A DNA stretch of 64,000 nt from assembly GCA_964006375.1 (NCBI GenBank), contig OZ023265.1, forward strand, positions 151,442,769 through 151,506,768, given 5' to 3'. This DNA is from Tillus elongatus. Its lineage: Eukaryota; Arthropoda; Insecta; Coleoptera; Cleridae. The notes beneath the pieces were generated by a model. The model saw only the letters and a program-made list of their open reading frames with translations, was not told the DNA's origin and searched no databases. Positions 1 through 11,702 of the stretch are shown piece by piece. A program made the translations under genes and the position numbers. Each line of letters opens with the position of its first letter. Positions within the stretch are counted from its first letter, which is position 1.

Positions 1-280
1 CGCCCAATAAATTCTTTGGCCATTAATTTGCCACCTACTCGTTTTCAAAGGGAAATTACCGTTTAACCCTGATATACAGTATATGAGATCTAAAAAACAT
101 CACCTGCTGCTAATGTGGACATAATTAGAATATGTCAGTATACCACGAATAGTATGATAGTGGATTAAGTTTTTAACATGCGAACTTTTGCTCTTATAAG
201 GGTGTCTGATAAGATAAAGGTTAACAGTTCCTGAGTAATAATGTGACCTTATTGCAGTACAAGTCGTGCCTTAACGTGCA
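1..280. other. AT-rich stretch, nothing recognised
   Basis: No coding potential, repeat match to the rest of the window or structured motif was seen here. Confidence 0.5.

Positions 281-352
<72 letters not shown>
281..352. repeat. (AAT)n microsatellite
   Basis: An uninterrupted trinucleotide tract of about 24 units. AAT tracts of this kind also follow a SINE body (53.2 kb) and lie in a Penelope copy (10.2 kb) in this window, so it could be a retroelement tail, but no element body was recognised next to it. The bases from 353 to about 575 hold nothing recognisable. Confidence 0.9.
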
Positions 353-353
<1 letters not shown>

Positions 354-579
354 TTTATTCATTCATTCTGCTGTAAAAAATAGTAACGGTATCACAAACA
401 ACTTTTTAGCCTAGGCACCTAACAGAAAATGGAGAAATAAATAAATTACACAACTGTGCTAAGTCTATGACGTGTGCACATATCAAAACGAAGAAGTTGC
501 ACGTGATGTGGAGGAAATGTGCACCTATAAACACATACATATAAAACCAAGAAGTATAATCTCGGTATGTAGTATAATC

Positions 580-710
580 CCTATGTGAAAACTGGAACCT
601 GTGATGAGCACTAATAAGTACACTTGTAGAACACCCAAATCACCACAACACATATTTCAGAGACCTTACGATCGTTTCGTTGACAAAGTCAACATCTTCA
701 GAGAAAAGAA
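580..710 (-). repeat. Penelope-like element terminal-repeat fragment
   Basis: This block (on the minus strand: a hammerhead-like core, then about 80 bp ending GTGCTCATCACAGGTTCCAG) recurs at 10.04-10.16, 21.59-21.70, 41.26-41.38, 41.63-41.75 and, truncated, 46.59-46.66 kb. At 10 and 21 kb it lies downstream of GIY-YIG Penelope coding remnants, which is why I assign it to a Penelope long terminal repeat. No coding part is attached to this copy. Confidence 0.65.
661..704 (-). ncRNA. Hammerhead-ribozyme-like motif (class 1)
   Basis: On the minus strand: CTGAAGA, one extra T, stem II GTTGAC-TTT-GTCAAC (six perfect pairs), GAAA, then the self-complementary stem III ACGATCGT and cleavage-site position 17 = A. 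Only about three base pairs of stem I are visible, so this copy is probably a poor or inactive ribozyme. The core order (stem I, CUGANGA, II, GAAA, III, NUH) matches the hammerhead known from Penelope-like retroelements. Confidence 0.5.
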
Positions 711-1009
711 ATTTCCCTGTGATTGAAGGTCTTATAAAGCGATGCTTGTATGCCCCCCATCCCCGGGACCACAATATTTTTTTTATTAGACATCCGCCTA
801 TACTGCTTCAAGACTAATGAACTGCAGCTTGTTACCACAGAAAGGACATATTAAGTCTAATTCCAAATTTAAACGTGCAAGACTAGTACATATTATAAAT
901 CAATATCCAAAATACACACACATGCATACGTGCGTACTCACCCATAGACTTGCACGCCACACGTACTCACTAACACACACACACAGGCACGTGATAGAGC
1001 AGGATTTTT

Positions 1010-2765
1010 CCACGCCCGAGGAGGTACCACCCCTTACATCAAGTGGCTGGTGAAGTCCCAACAGACCTTTCCGGTTCTGGTGTATGAGTCGGGTTCCCTT
1101 ATAAACAAAAATGATGATGGCTCCTCCTTGTACAAAAGAGTCCGGAGACAAAATACCCCTCCATTCGGATCTCCCGGAGATGGGGTGTGCAGGGGGCGCC
1201 GGCATCAAGATTTAACATATCCTTATCAAATATATGTGGCCTAAATTATAACCTGAACTCAGTCCACCATTTCCTCCAGGCTAATAGGCCCCAACTCATC
1301 TTTCACACCGAAACCCAAATCAGTGTCAAAACAGCCACTTATCACCTTAATTTTCCGAGTTATGAGCTCCTTACTTCCTTTAGATTGCATAGAGATGTGT
1401 GCGCATACGTCCGTAGCAATCTACCCTGCACCAGACTGCCCAATTTAGAAGCTGAAAGAAAAGACATACTTTGGATTAAACTCTCTCTCAGGGCTGCAAC
1501 TAAATTCATCTGTTGTATCTACCGGTCACCTTCTGACAACAACTTTGTCCAGCTCTTCGACTACCATTCTGAAAAAACCGACCATCTGATTTCTGAATAT
1601 CCTTCCTCCGAAGTCACTATTCTTGGTGACTTCAATGTCCATAATAAGGAATGGCTAGGATCTTCAAAAACCGATCCACAAGGGAGAGCAGCGGAGGCCT
1701 TTGCAGTCAGAAATTCTTTTGCCAATATGGTTCAGCAACCTACTTACTTTCCTTGCATCCCAACACACAGCTCAAATCCATTGGATCTCCTTCTTACTAC
1801 AAAACCTGAATGCTATAAGACATCAGTCACCGCCCCCTTGGTCGCTCAGACCACGGCAAGATCACTGCTTCCTGCGCAATGCAACCCGAGGTCAACAGTC
1901 AACACACCCACGTATCGTTTGGCACTACAACTCCGCGAACTGGGACGAAATGCGGGATTACTTTTCCTCATTTTCACGGGCGTCTGTTTGCCTCTCTCAT
2001 CCTGACCCCTGTGATATCTCACAAAACGTCACCGAAATTATCCAAGCTGGCATGGAATTATTTATTCCACGTACACAGAAAACCTTTTCAGCCACTCAAA
2101 AGCCCCGGTTCTCTAAATTCTGTGACAAGGCCAGACTTGAAAAGGTCAAAGCTCACAAAACGCTTCTACACAATCCCAGTCAAGAAAACCGTCAAGCATT
2201 TAACGACGTAATGAACCGCTATGTTCGCATTCTTTCTGAGGCAGAAAACTCGTTTAATAACCACATCCAAAAACAAAGTCCTCTCAATCTCCAGCGGCAG
2301 CAAACCCTTCTGGACTCTTGCTAAATCTATTGGGAATAATTTCTGCAAGAGCACCTACCTCTTGTTTCAGGGGATGAAATTGTTTCTACCGCCTTGGGCA
2401 AGGAACTTTTTGCCTCGTTGTTTGCCGGCAATTTTACTCCCAATCCACCTCCAAATGTTCAACCACCAACAGTCCCCAATGTCGCGCATAAAATGACGGA
2501 TGTTATTTTTAAAACTAAAAAGGTACGAAAGATTCTCTCTTCTCTTAATACCAGGAAAGCCTCTGGCCTTGACGAGATCCGAGCAATTGTTCTCAACAAA
2601 TGCGCACCAGAACCTGCTCCTGTGCTGACTCGTATGTTTCAGGCATTTTGCCATAGAAGCATATTTCCTAGTAACTGGAAAACTGCTCGAGTACAACCCG
2701 TCCCCAAGAAAGGATTCAAAGCGCTTCCTAGCAACTACATGCCTATTTCTCTCCTTTCAGTCTCT
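1010..2765 (+). pseudogene. Jockey/I-like LINE, 5' part: endonuclease and start of reverse transcriptase
   Basis: Broken copy of a non-LTR retrotransposon. The region 1187-1840 encodes an APE-type endonuclease: a CIYRSPS segment near 1515-1535, the catalytic block ILGDFNVHNKEW at about 1620-1655, and an NPLDLLLTT segment near 1770-1800. A frame change follows near 1800, and 1850-2330 continues in another frame. From 2490 to 2760 the finger region of the reverse transcriptase is readable (TRKASGLDEI near 2555, then PVPKKG near 2700). The match to the copy at 34.4-35.9 kb stops abruptly near 2763 inside the RT domain, so the 3' half is missing. 3' truncation is unusual for a LINE and implies a later deletion or rearrangement. 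The 5' limit near 1010 is uncertain. Confidence 0.85.
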
Positions 2766-2957
2766 TTCACTAAGTTAGGGCAAGAACAAGCAACCAGATA
2801 TGCTTCAAATTGAATTAAGCCTTAAAACTTTCATCTCCTCTTTGTCTCGTTATTTTTTATACAAAAACTCGCTAAAAAATTCATCCGAATAACAACAATC
2901 TGATTAGATAACGGTAAAGTGAAATGAGACCAAAACAAAATTGAAAAAAGTAAAGTC

Positions 2958-3050
2958 ACTAACTAGGATTCGAACTCGTCACGCAGGAGTCAATTGAATT
3001 TGATTATCTGATGTACAGCGACTTAGGCCACTGAGCTATGCTCTACGTGT
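2958..3050 (-). repeat. tRNA-derived SINE head or tRNA pseudogene
   Basis: The minus strand reads as a tRNA-like sequence with an A-box-like TAGCTCAGTGG and a B-box GAGTTCGAATCC. About 45 bp separate the boxes, longer than in most tRNAs, and the acceptor stem does not pair well. A SINE promoter or degraded tRNA copy is more likely than a functional tRNA gene. Confidence 0.55.
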
Positions 3051-3299
3051 GTCTACTAGCAGCTATATCCGGTAATACATTGGTTCAATGTTTTAAAATC
3101 TACACAAAACCATTTCGATTTACAATACATTGTTTGCTCATATTATAACGAAATCAAGGAAAATAACGACTTAGAGACCTATCTAGGAGCTTGTTAGTCA
3201 TTTCTTGTAGTATTTTTCACTCCCATTCGTACTCAATCTATTTTGAAGTTTTAACTTTTTTTAATCAGATTTATTTAATTAAAAATTAATTTTCCTCTA

Positions 3300-3566
3300 A
3301 CTTTTTTGTCTTTTAAGATAGAGATCTTAACTTTGGTACACAGAATACACTTTATGAGAAACCAGCTTGCTAAATTTGGTCGCCCTTACTTGGTTATTTC
3401 CGGATATATAATTTTTTTTCGAAAGAAAACACAAAATGTTCCAGGAGAACCAGGGCCGATTTTCCTGACTAACGAACTTATCCAAGCCACTTGCAAAGGG
3501 AAGGTATGTGCCAAATTTGATCAAAATCGGATCATTATTGTTGGAGTTATCGGTGTGATACATACA

Positions 3567-3651
<85 letters not shown>

Positions 3652-3790
3652 ATATGAAAATTGAAACTGACCCTGGATATGGGTTCTAGGAGGCCCAGTT
3701 CGCGGTCATTTGAAGAAATTTTTTCAAATTCAAAAGTCGGGATTTCCTCATTAGTGATTGTTTAAAAAGAAAATTCACTAAAATACAATC
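3300..3790 (-). mobile_element. HINE (Helentron-like non-autonomous element), reverse orientation
   Basis: It contains the conserved block with GTTAGTCAGGAAAATCGG-type sequence (reverse complement near 3455-3480), a (CATA)n then (TA)n microsatellite at 3559-3648, the GGATATGGGTTCTAGG block, and the terminal palindrome at 3755-3787 (TTAGTGAT...AATTCACTAA). The other terminus, with the ACGCA/TGCGT hairpin, is missing. Long open frames across the (TA)n (alternating Tyr-Ile) are artefacts. From 3791 to 4170 nothing was recognised. Confidence 0.75.
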
Positions 3791-4171
3791 CTGTCTTGCG
3801 GTAGTTTATTATTCAAAGCTATTTCACATTAAAATGACTTACATTATTATATTTTAAATTAAACTAGTATATTGAATATGCTAGTGCCAAACTCTGCCAG
3901 TAAATAAAACTTTTCACCAAATTTATTCCTTGCAAACAAATCAGGAAGTTTTGTTAATATTTCACTCATTTACGAATATTTGCACAAGCACAATAAATAA
4001 ATACCCCGTCGTCACGGGCACATAAAAATACCACTCGTTGTCGTTATGACATAACACGTTATATTATCAATTCATTCATAAGCCTGGAACAACTCCAAAT
4101 CCTATATAATGCAGTTGCACGTTACACGACAGACACGTGCTCAGTGTTGCCATGTCCAGAAAATAAATCTC

Positions 4172-5157
4172 TCCCATAGTTTTTTTTATTTTTTTATTTC
4201 AACAACACACCACGAGGGCTTACAGCCCAAATACTATCGTACCGTGGGTGTCGACAAGGAGGAAAGAGGCAACTTGTTAATTCTGGACTTGAAGGTTTGG
4301 AGGTTCGGGGGAGAAGGAAAACATGTGCCGGCAAGGAATTTCACAAGTTGGAAGTCCTCGGGACAAAAGAGCGTGCATAACAAGATGTTCTATGTCTGGT
4401 GACCTAGACAGTAAAAGGGTGCATTCGCTCTGTTCCCCTGGTAGATCTGTTGGGGGCAGCAGGTGGAGGAACTATGGAAGAAAGCTCCTCTGAGCACTGC
4501 CCGTTCAGATATCTATAAAAGAGAGAGAGCTCACCAACGGCACGTCGGTGGGCAAGAGATGGCAGCCTTTGGGTGAGGGTAGGGTCACCAATGAGACGTA
4601 TAGCTCTCTTCTGAATGGAGTCCAGGATAGCGAGTGTAGAAGCGGCAGCAACACCCCAGATGTGGGAGCAGTATTCGAGGTTTGGCATTATTTGTGAAGT
4701 ATATAAGGTATAGAGATTAGCTGGTGAAAAGTATTTGCGAGCCCGTAAGAGGAAACCTAATTTCTTAGCAGCCGCTTCTGCAATTGATGTGACATGTTGA
4801 TGCCAATTAAGATTTCGATCCACAGAAATGCCAACAAGTGAAAAGGACTCATTACTTTGAATAACTTGGTTGTTCATTGTGATGGTTCTAGGGCTGGTGT
4901 ATATTTTATGAGAAAGAAAGCAAGACTGAGATTTGGTGGGGTTGAATCGTAGAAGATTTCTACTTCCCCAGTCTAATATTTTTTGGAGATCCACGGAGAC
5001 AGAACCCTTCATGTGTCTGCGATCCTCATCTAGTTGGGCCAAAGAGACGGGCTTAGAATATTGTATATTTGAGTGGAGAGTGCTTTCGTCCGCGTAACTG
5101 TGAACTGGCTTGGATGTGCTAGAGAGGAGGTCACTGATGTGGAGAAGAAACAAAGTA
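4172..5157 (-). pseudogene. Jockey/I-like LINE, 5'-truncated 3' part
   Basis: The same LINE family as at 1.0, 34.4 and 63.2 kb, on the minus strand. It starts within the RT (LLHISDLLSSTSK, with the YADD motif changed to YADE near 5090) and runs through the C-terminal region (CSHIWGVAAASTLAILDSIQ near 4640-4690). It ends in a poly-A tail seen as a T run at 4172-4197. The reading frame is open for about 249 codons but lacks the endonuclease and most of the RT, so it is a dead copy. No target duplication was recognised. Confidence 0.9.
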
Positions 5158-5408
5158 GTAGTTGTTTTTGGGACGACAGTTTAACCTTTTTTGAATGAGC
5201 TAACATTGAAACGGACACTGTACTCTTTTATTGTCACTAAACTATTTGCATCTTGCACAAAGTCGTCACTTCATAATTGAACTAACAGAGAAAATACGGA
5301 AGAGCAAAAACATTTATATGTTGGCCTTAGTTGATAGTCTGAAAGTTACTAAACCGTGATGTGGCGTTGGTAACGTTAGATATCCATGCGGCTCGGACAA
5401 CTAGAAAA

Positions 5409-5716
5409 AGTCTGGACGCAGCAAGTGCGTTATTGAAGTGAATTTTCATAAAAATGTTTTTAATAGCAAATATGTCTCTTTAATGCAATCAGGCATCAAT
5501 TTGGTCACCGGTATAACCTATATAGTAGAAACAATGTACCACTTGTAATCAAAATAACTTGTTTGAAAATGTACAACAATTTTCCGAAAATAAACTTTAA
5601 ATGTTTTCGAGAAAACTCGTTTCAACGTCCAACGAACCTTAGCTTAATTGCAAATTGAGGTTTGAAGCATTTAATGAAAATTCGCTACCAAAACGCACTT
5701 ACTGCGTCCAGATTTT
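5409..5716. mobile_element. Short HINE-derived unit with terminal inverted repeats
   Basis: About 300 bp bounded on the left by GGACGCAGCAAGTGCGTT plus GTGAATTTTCAT and on the right by their inverted counterparts (ATGAAAATTCGC, AACGCACTTACTGCGTCC). Each end therefore carries the HINE terminal hairpin. The same unit is at 28.50-28.80 kb, and related units lie at 19.2-19.6 kb, 50.15-50.45 kb and 59.3-59.75 kb. It may be a foldback derivative formed by two HINE 3' ends facing each other. Confidence 0.7.
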
Positions 5717-6301
5717 TTTTTACAAACATGCATCATATTTTGATGAAAAATGCAAAAATGCAACAAGGAATGTTCAAAAAAATTTTAGGTATCACCAACG
5801 ACATATGACTTATAAGTAAGGCATACAATTTTTTCTCGTATCTTGCATAATAACAATTATATTGAGCTTTACCGTAGAAATTCGTCACCCTGTATGTATG
5901 TCAACAGAAACTAAACCCGGATTTGGATTCTAGGGGGCCTAGTTTGGGCTCATTTGAAGAAATATTTTTAGAATTCAAAAGCCGCGGTCTCCTCATTAAC
6001 GAATTTTTTCTACGATAATTAGCTAATAGACCGTTAAACCACAAAATTAACTAAAACCACTGCCAAAGCACCCGATAAAGTGTATTTGAAATAAATTTTC
6101 TGGAAATATTTCATTAAAAGGATGGCTGAAGCTGAAACTTAAGGGTTTGCAGAACACTCTTTACATAATCCGTATTTCTTTCAGGTTCTTTGCCCAAAAG
6201 TTGCCAATTTCGACGTTGCAAATCGCGAATTGTTACATTTTAAGGAAAACCCCTTTTTTTTCTTTAAACTTACAGACCTAAATTTTGGTAAATGGTTTAC
6301 C

Positions 6302-6381
<80 letters not shown>

Positions 6382-6440
6382 CAACCTGACCATGGATATG
6401 GGTTTTAGGGGGCCTAGTTCGCGCACATATAAACTTCTTC
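5717..6440 (-). mobile_element. HINE, long variant, reverse orientation, with (TA)n
   Basis: It follows directly on the short unit. It contains the conserved GGATTTGGATTCTAGGGG block (5925), AACGAATTTTTTCTACG (5998), the long-variant block with GGGTTTGCAGAACAC near 6145, and a (TA)n tract at 6304-6378 followed by another GGATATGGGTTTTAGG block. The arrangement 5413-6300 is repeated in direct orientation at 28504-29480, so the composite moved as a unit or was duplicated. Confidence 0.7.
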
Positions 6441-6599
6441 TCCTGGTGGAAAAAGAACTCTCATCGGTCCACAATATTTTTGAAGGATGTCTTCGTTATA
6501 AAGCTGTAGAAATTCGCCTCAGAAGTGAAGTTTTCTACAGGAGTCTATATCACTTAACTTTTGGACATTTAGAAAGTTGAATGCCTTGAAGTTATATAT

Positions 6600-6993
6600 T
6601 TTTTAAACTCTATGTGTAGAACAGCGAGAAATGCTTAAATCGCATGCAGCATCAGTGATTGAATTTTCCGGATACGCGAGGTACCAGCATCTGGAACAAT
6701 AGCTTATTATAATACAAGGTGATACAGTGTAATACAATAGACAGTAAAACCGCAAAGATAACATTCCCATGGACATACGACGGAGCTGGTCCAACTAAGA
6801 CAACAAGGAAAAATGGAATAGCTGATGCAGAGATAGACACCTGCATCCAAGAACAATCGACGCCTCATCCATAATTATATAAAAGGGCAGAGCACGGAGA
6901 CTCGTCGTTCACTTCTCGTCGCAGTTTAGTCTGCGTCATTTCGTGCTAAGTCATTTTATATCACATTTATGTTGATATCTGTATTTTTGTATT

Positions 6994-7069
<76 letters not shown>

Positions 7070-7160
7070 CTTAGTGTATTTTTTTAATAGTGAAATAAAA
7101 TTGTCGGTTGTTCAATCACTGCTAGACGCAGGTTAACTGACTATATTTCGTTTCTTTTAA
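6600..7160 (+). promoter_or_regulatory. Candidate solo LTR or promoter block with TATA box and poly-A signal
   Basis: A TATATAAAAGGG box lies at 6876-6887. It is followed by a GC-richer stretch (GAGACTCGTCGTTCACTTCTCG-like, 6897-6920), a (TA)n tract at 6999-7069 and AATAAA at 7094-7099. TATA box, about 200 bp, poly-A signal is the order expected in a retroviral-type LTR (U3-R-U5), but no gag/pol or second LTR is in the window and no clear terminal inverted repeat was found. Confidence 0.3.
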
Positions 7161-7459
7161 TTATAATTACTATTCATGTCATATTGTTATTTAGTGAATT
7201 AGTAAAGTGCATAAAATCAAGTAATACTGGCCGTTTAATTCTGAACAAAAGATATAAAATCCCCGACAATTGTGTTAACCCGAAAGTTAACTCACGTCAA
7301 AATAACAACACATTTATTTGATTTTCTTAAGTAAGGATAACTTTAGAACAAGGTTAGTTAACAAAATTCTTAATTTAGAAAATTCTGTTACACATAAACA
7401 GATTACTCATTTTGAAAAATTAATTTAAAATCAAAAAACGTTAGTATCTACAATTATAC

Positions 7460-7640
7460 CGAATGAAATTTTTCCTCCAAAGTTATTTTAATGAAATTTG
7501 GTGGATATCTTTCCCTAGGAAAGACCTTACGACATACCAGAATTAAACTTTCTAAGTTTATAGAAAACTGAGTTATTCAAATTTGAAGCATTTAATAAAA
7601 ATTCACTACCATAACGCACTTGCTGCGTCCAGAGTTTTTT
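7460..7640 (+). mobile_element. HINE 3' fragment
   Basis: Contains the stretch AAAGACCTTACGACATACCA and the terminus TTCACTACCATAACGC-ACTTGC-TGCGTCCAGA at 7602-7635. The rest of the element and the microsatellite are absent. Confidence 0.75.
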
Positions 7641-7867
7641 AACATTGAAGACACCCCTGGTATTTTAATAAGTTGTAGCCAACCTTTTGAAGGTGCTCTA
7701 CGTCCGGGGAATCTTATATAATCTCCATAAGCCGTAGTAAAAAGTTAAGGTAAGATGCTTACTGGCAATTAGGCCATTGCTGACCCCTTCTGCTCATTAA
7801 AACTAACCTACACTCCACCTTGAGCTCGATCTCAACGACGACAGTGATTTGAAAAATCATCCGCCGC

Positions 7868-7955
7868 CGGTGAGTCTCGAACCGTCGTCCCCGGAGTCCG
7901 TATTGGAAAGTCTGAATCGACTTTCCCGCACGGCCACAGAGGCGCTTATAAGCCG
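7868..7955 (-). repeat. tRNA-derived SINE head (Ser/Leu-like)
   Basis: The minus strand has A-box TGGCCGTGCGGG (about 7940) and B-box GGTTCGAGACTC (about 7880), with spacing that would allow a long variable arm as in tRNA-Ser/Leu. The flanks do not form an acceptor stem, so a SINE or pseudogene is likelier than a working tRNA. Confidence 0.5.
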
Positions 7956-8039
7956 TAGTAATAATCTGATTGTTTGCTACATATATTCGCACCATATCAC
8001 TTCTTTCTCGAACAGTGAACTTCACAAAAACCATTTTCA

Positions 8040-9319
8040 ATAAACAAGTTTTAAAATAACTACTTTTTCTTCACAGCAATATTCAGTTATCAAGTTATAA
8101 TAAATTCAACAATACAAGCGTACTGTTACTGTTTCGGCACCAGCCAATCACAAATATGACAGTTGTCACAAGAGCATTGTTGTATTTTCTCAGCCACCTT
8201 TGCTTCAATAAGATGTTTTAAGGTACTGCATAGATTCGCCAATAACTAAACAACGCTTGATTCTAAGGATCAAGCGTGCTACATTATTTAACTCAGAATT
8301 AAATGTTGCATTCAATAGATAAAAACTATACAGGGTGCTCCAGTTAGAAATAAGCAAGTTATTTCGATAAGTGCGACAAGTAATTCGCTTGTGTTTTCTT
8401 TTTAATTTGAAAAGAAAACACGTGACCAAAAACCCTGGAATTCCGTTTTTGTCCCATCTCTCTTTCTTTAAAGCTTTTTCTAAGAAATTTCATTAAAATA
8501 TCAAGACCACATATAAAGAAATTTCACCGGATCTGGCAATGTTGCTCTGACGTCTGTCTCCTTGTTACGTTTAGGTTATTTATGTCCAAGTGCACGTGAC
8601 TCTCAAGTGCTGGATGTGTTTTTTGTTCTAAATCTACCACTTCGTAGATGAAGTTACCAGGCAGGCAGGCGAGACAGTTTGAACTCCATGGGAGTACACA
8701 CGTAGCTACCTACGATCAGCTGTCACTTTGCGGTTGGTCATAATTAACTGTGACTACTATAAAAAACACTCAATGTATTTAGGTCTATAAACCTTAATCA
8801 TAGGCGGAGGATTAGAGATTAAACTGACTTGCGAGAACATCGTGCAGCTGATGTTTACTCATTTTAACATTAATTAAAGAGGGAGTTAATGAAGATTGGA
8901 GTTTTGAAAGGGTTTTTTACACCGTCTCTGGTATTTGCATAAATTAATTTATTCCCCGATCTAGCCAGCTATGCTGTATTTTATTGTTTTCCTTGGCACA
9001 TGATAAAACATTATTGGAGTCTATTTGAATAATGGATGAAAAAAATACTACTATTTTTGAGTCCACTGTGTGACCCATTTCACTATATACCTAGTAAGGT
9101 CATTGTCGTTATTCTAGTCGTATTCTTCTCTGATTTTTTTGAAATCATTATACGACTACATTTGTGGTTTATCGTACGCTCTGCAAATACTCCAATATTA
9201 TCGATTAGGTATGTAAAATTGTGATTTTCAGTGATCCCAAAAAATGAGTAGCTCAAGTCTAATCCATTTACCAGGAAACTTTTAATCGAGGAATTTAAAA
9301 ACATACATTGCTTGTGCGA
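8040..9319. other. No gene recognised; one transposon-like end
   Basis: No coding sequence is supported. At 8330 TACAGGGTGCTCCAGTTAG looks like the TA-flanked end of a DNA transposon, but no partner end was found. Palindromic bases near 8390-8420 (AAGAAAACAC/GTGTTTTCTT) may form a hairpin. Confidence 0.4.
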
Positions 9320-9546
9320 TGGTGCTCCGTCATGTCGGAAATGCAACTTATGCTTGTCCAATTCTATGGTCTCTTCTTCATCACGTTGATTTCCCATTGG
9401 CTCCGTTCTCCACCATTTATTTATTTTATTTATTTAAAATAAATAAATGGTGGAGAACGCACCTATTAGGAAATCAACGTGATGAAGAAGAGTACATAGA
9501 CTTGGACAAGCATAAGTTGCATTTCCAACATGACGGAGCACCATCG
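9320..9546. repeat. Long inverted repeat made from a transposase fragment
   Basis: Two arms of about 100 bp meet near 9427. The right arm (9439-9546, plus strand) encodes LDKHKLHFQHDGAPS, which contains the second catalytic Asp motif (QHDGAPSH) of Tc1/mariner-type transposases. The left arm is its near-perfect reverse complement, with small differences such as an 11 bp substituted patch near 9400. Transcription through it would give a long hairpin RNA. Confidence 0.85.
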
Positions 9547-9756
9547 CGAAAAATAATACTCCCCCCAGACAGAGACATTTTATGGAAACCATGGATACAC
9601 AATTGGACAGTTAAGACGACAACCGTCTAAAACGTGGTCATTTATGTCGCTTAGACAAGGACCGTCAATGCCAAGTCATTCGACGTTTGAGCATTTGAGT
9701 GTATAAGTAACAAGTTAATTGTCGTTGCCCCTACTTCCTGAAGCCGTTCCATGCTA

Positions 9757-9796
9757 AATACAGATGTAGAGACTACTACTTCTCTACGTCTGTATT
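9757..9796. repeat. Short hairpin (16 bp arms, 8 bp loop)
   Basis: AATACAGATGTAGAGA and TCTCTACGTCTGTATT pair with one mismatch around the loop CTACTACT. Nothing else is recognised between 9547 and 10035. Confidence 0.6.
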
Positions 9797-10105
9797 TTGT
9801 AGAAGCAACATCAAATATTTTTATTGGAGGGTCGGCTGACAATTGCCTGTCTTCTTGTCACCAACATATTTGCCTCATTGTATCGCTACAATCTTTTTTA
9901 TACGTTGACCACACAAACTTACGTTATGCTGCAGGGATTGACCGTCGGTATACCTTTTAACTGTATCTCCTTGATGGAAACTAACTATTGTCTTCTCGAA
10001 ATTAGAGAACTGTTAAAATTAATATACCATTCTATTAAGTGAAGATTGGAACATGTGATGAGCAACGATAAGTACACTTGGAGAATCCAAATCGCCACAA
10101 TTTTT

Positions 10106-10158
10106 TTTAAACCCGACGATCGTTTCATTAACCAAGGTAGCATCATCAAAGGATTAAA
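10106..10158 (-). ncRNA. Hammerhead-ribozyme-like motif (class 1), best stem I
   Basis: On the minus strand: stem I strand TTTAATCCT, core TTGATGA (C3 changed to T), one extra T, degenerate stem II, GAAA, stem III ACGATCGT with a two-base loop, cleavage position C17, then GGGTTTAAA. The two stem I strands pair at 8 of 9 positions (one G-U, one T-T mismatch). GAAACGATCGTC closely parallels the short stem III seen in dimer-active hammerheads of Penelope-like elements and Schistosoma satellites. The C3-to-T change would reduce or abolish cleavage in this copy. Confidence 0.6.
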
Positions 10159-10180
10159 CATTATAAATGTTTGACGACTA

Positions 10181-10347
<167 letters not shown>

Positions 10348-11388
10348 TGCGCAAGTACGCTGCCTTAGACGTTTGGGACTGGTTCAAACAAACAAACTTG
10401 AAACTTGTGTATCATAAAGTCTCTCCATCAGAGTTCCGCTTTCTTTATTCTCACCTTTTGTCAGCATGTTTTGTAAGGTTGTGGACAAATAAACTACACA
10501 TAGGCGGAGGTGCTGAATTCATACGATTTTTATTATTACTATGTTTGTTGATATACATACTTTCAAAAGACTTTAGCTCTCATGATTGTCTAACATTTCA
10601 TTAATTTGAAGTTCTCGTTACCTACGTGGTGATTATTATCCCAAGTATGTCAGGCCACCCCTGATCTATCTATATCACCGTATCTTAGTTGTGCCAAATG
10701 TTCTTTAAATCTACTTTCAATAGATCATTTAGTTTGCCCGACGTATTTAAGATGACAATATTTAAAGTTTATTTCATAGATCCCCATCATGTTAGTGGTA
10801 CTATCCTTGTCTTTCTACCTATTAAATTTTTTAAAGTATTTTTTGTCGAAAATGCAAGTTGCAAATTGGCTTTCTTAAAACTGCTATCTAGACTCCTCTT
10901 AATTTGTGGCTCAAAAGGTAGAAAAACAAAGTTTGCTTCGGCTTTTTCTTTTCTAAAGATCGTTGATTTTGCTAACATCTTTTCTGTTTGTTAATTAATT
11001 TCTTCTCTAGGCAAACAATACATTATATTTAGCCACGTTATTTATATACCCTAATTCTTTGTTATGTATTTTTTTACTTCAAGGAAAATGTACTAACGTA
11101 TTTGCTAAAAAATTCAAACTAGCCATTTTTTTTTGCGCACGTATGATGTGAGTAATTCAGAATGTAACTTAGAAGGATGGTTCCCTTCCTATGGGCATCG
11201 ATTTCTAAAGTGCCTTTATTTTTTGATAACTAGTGTTAGTTTATTGTTAATTTATAGTTCGTGAGTAGATTTTATCGAGTCAAATTTACTATTCAGTTAA
11301 GCAATAAAATAGTCTATTGTGCAAAAATATCATCCACATAACGAAACCCCACTTCGGTAATTTTTGGGATACATTGTGTAACATTGCT

Positions 11389-11574
<186 letters not shown>

Positions 11575-11702
11575 ATCCAAGATAATATAATATAATAATG
11601 CATTGTATAAGATAAAGAGTAAAAGATACAAAAATACGGGCGATGTAGATCATAAAAAACTTAGGGGCCATCACAATCCAATGAGCAAAATCGCTGATAT
11701 CT

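Noticed and set aside
580..640. Plus-strand CCTGTGATGAGCACTAATAA as a hammerhead core
   Set aside because: The GATGAG string is not conserved among copies (GATTAG, GACGAG) and no GAAA follows. The convincing core is on the opposite strand 40 bp away.
4404..5153. Intact LINE RT gene (249 codons open)
   Set aside because: The catalytic YADD reads YADE, and the endonuclease and most of the RT are absent. It is a 5'-truncated copy.
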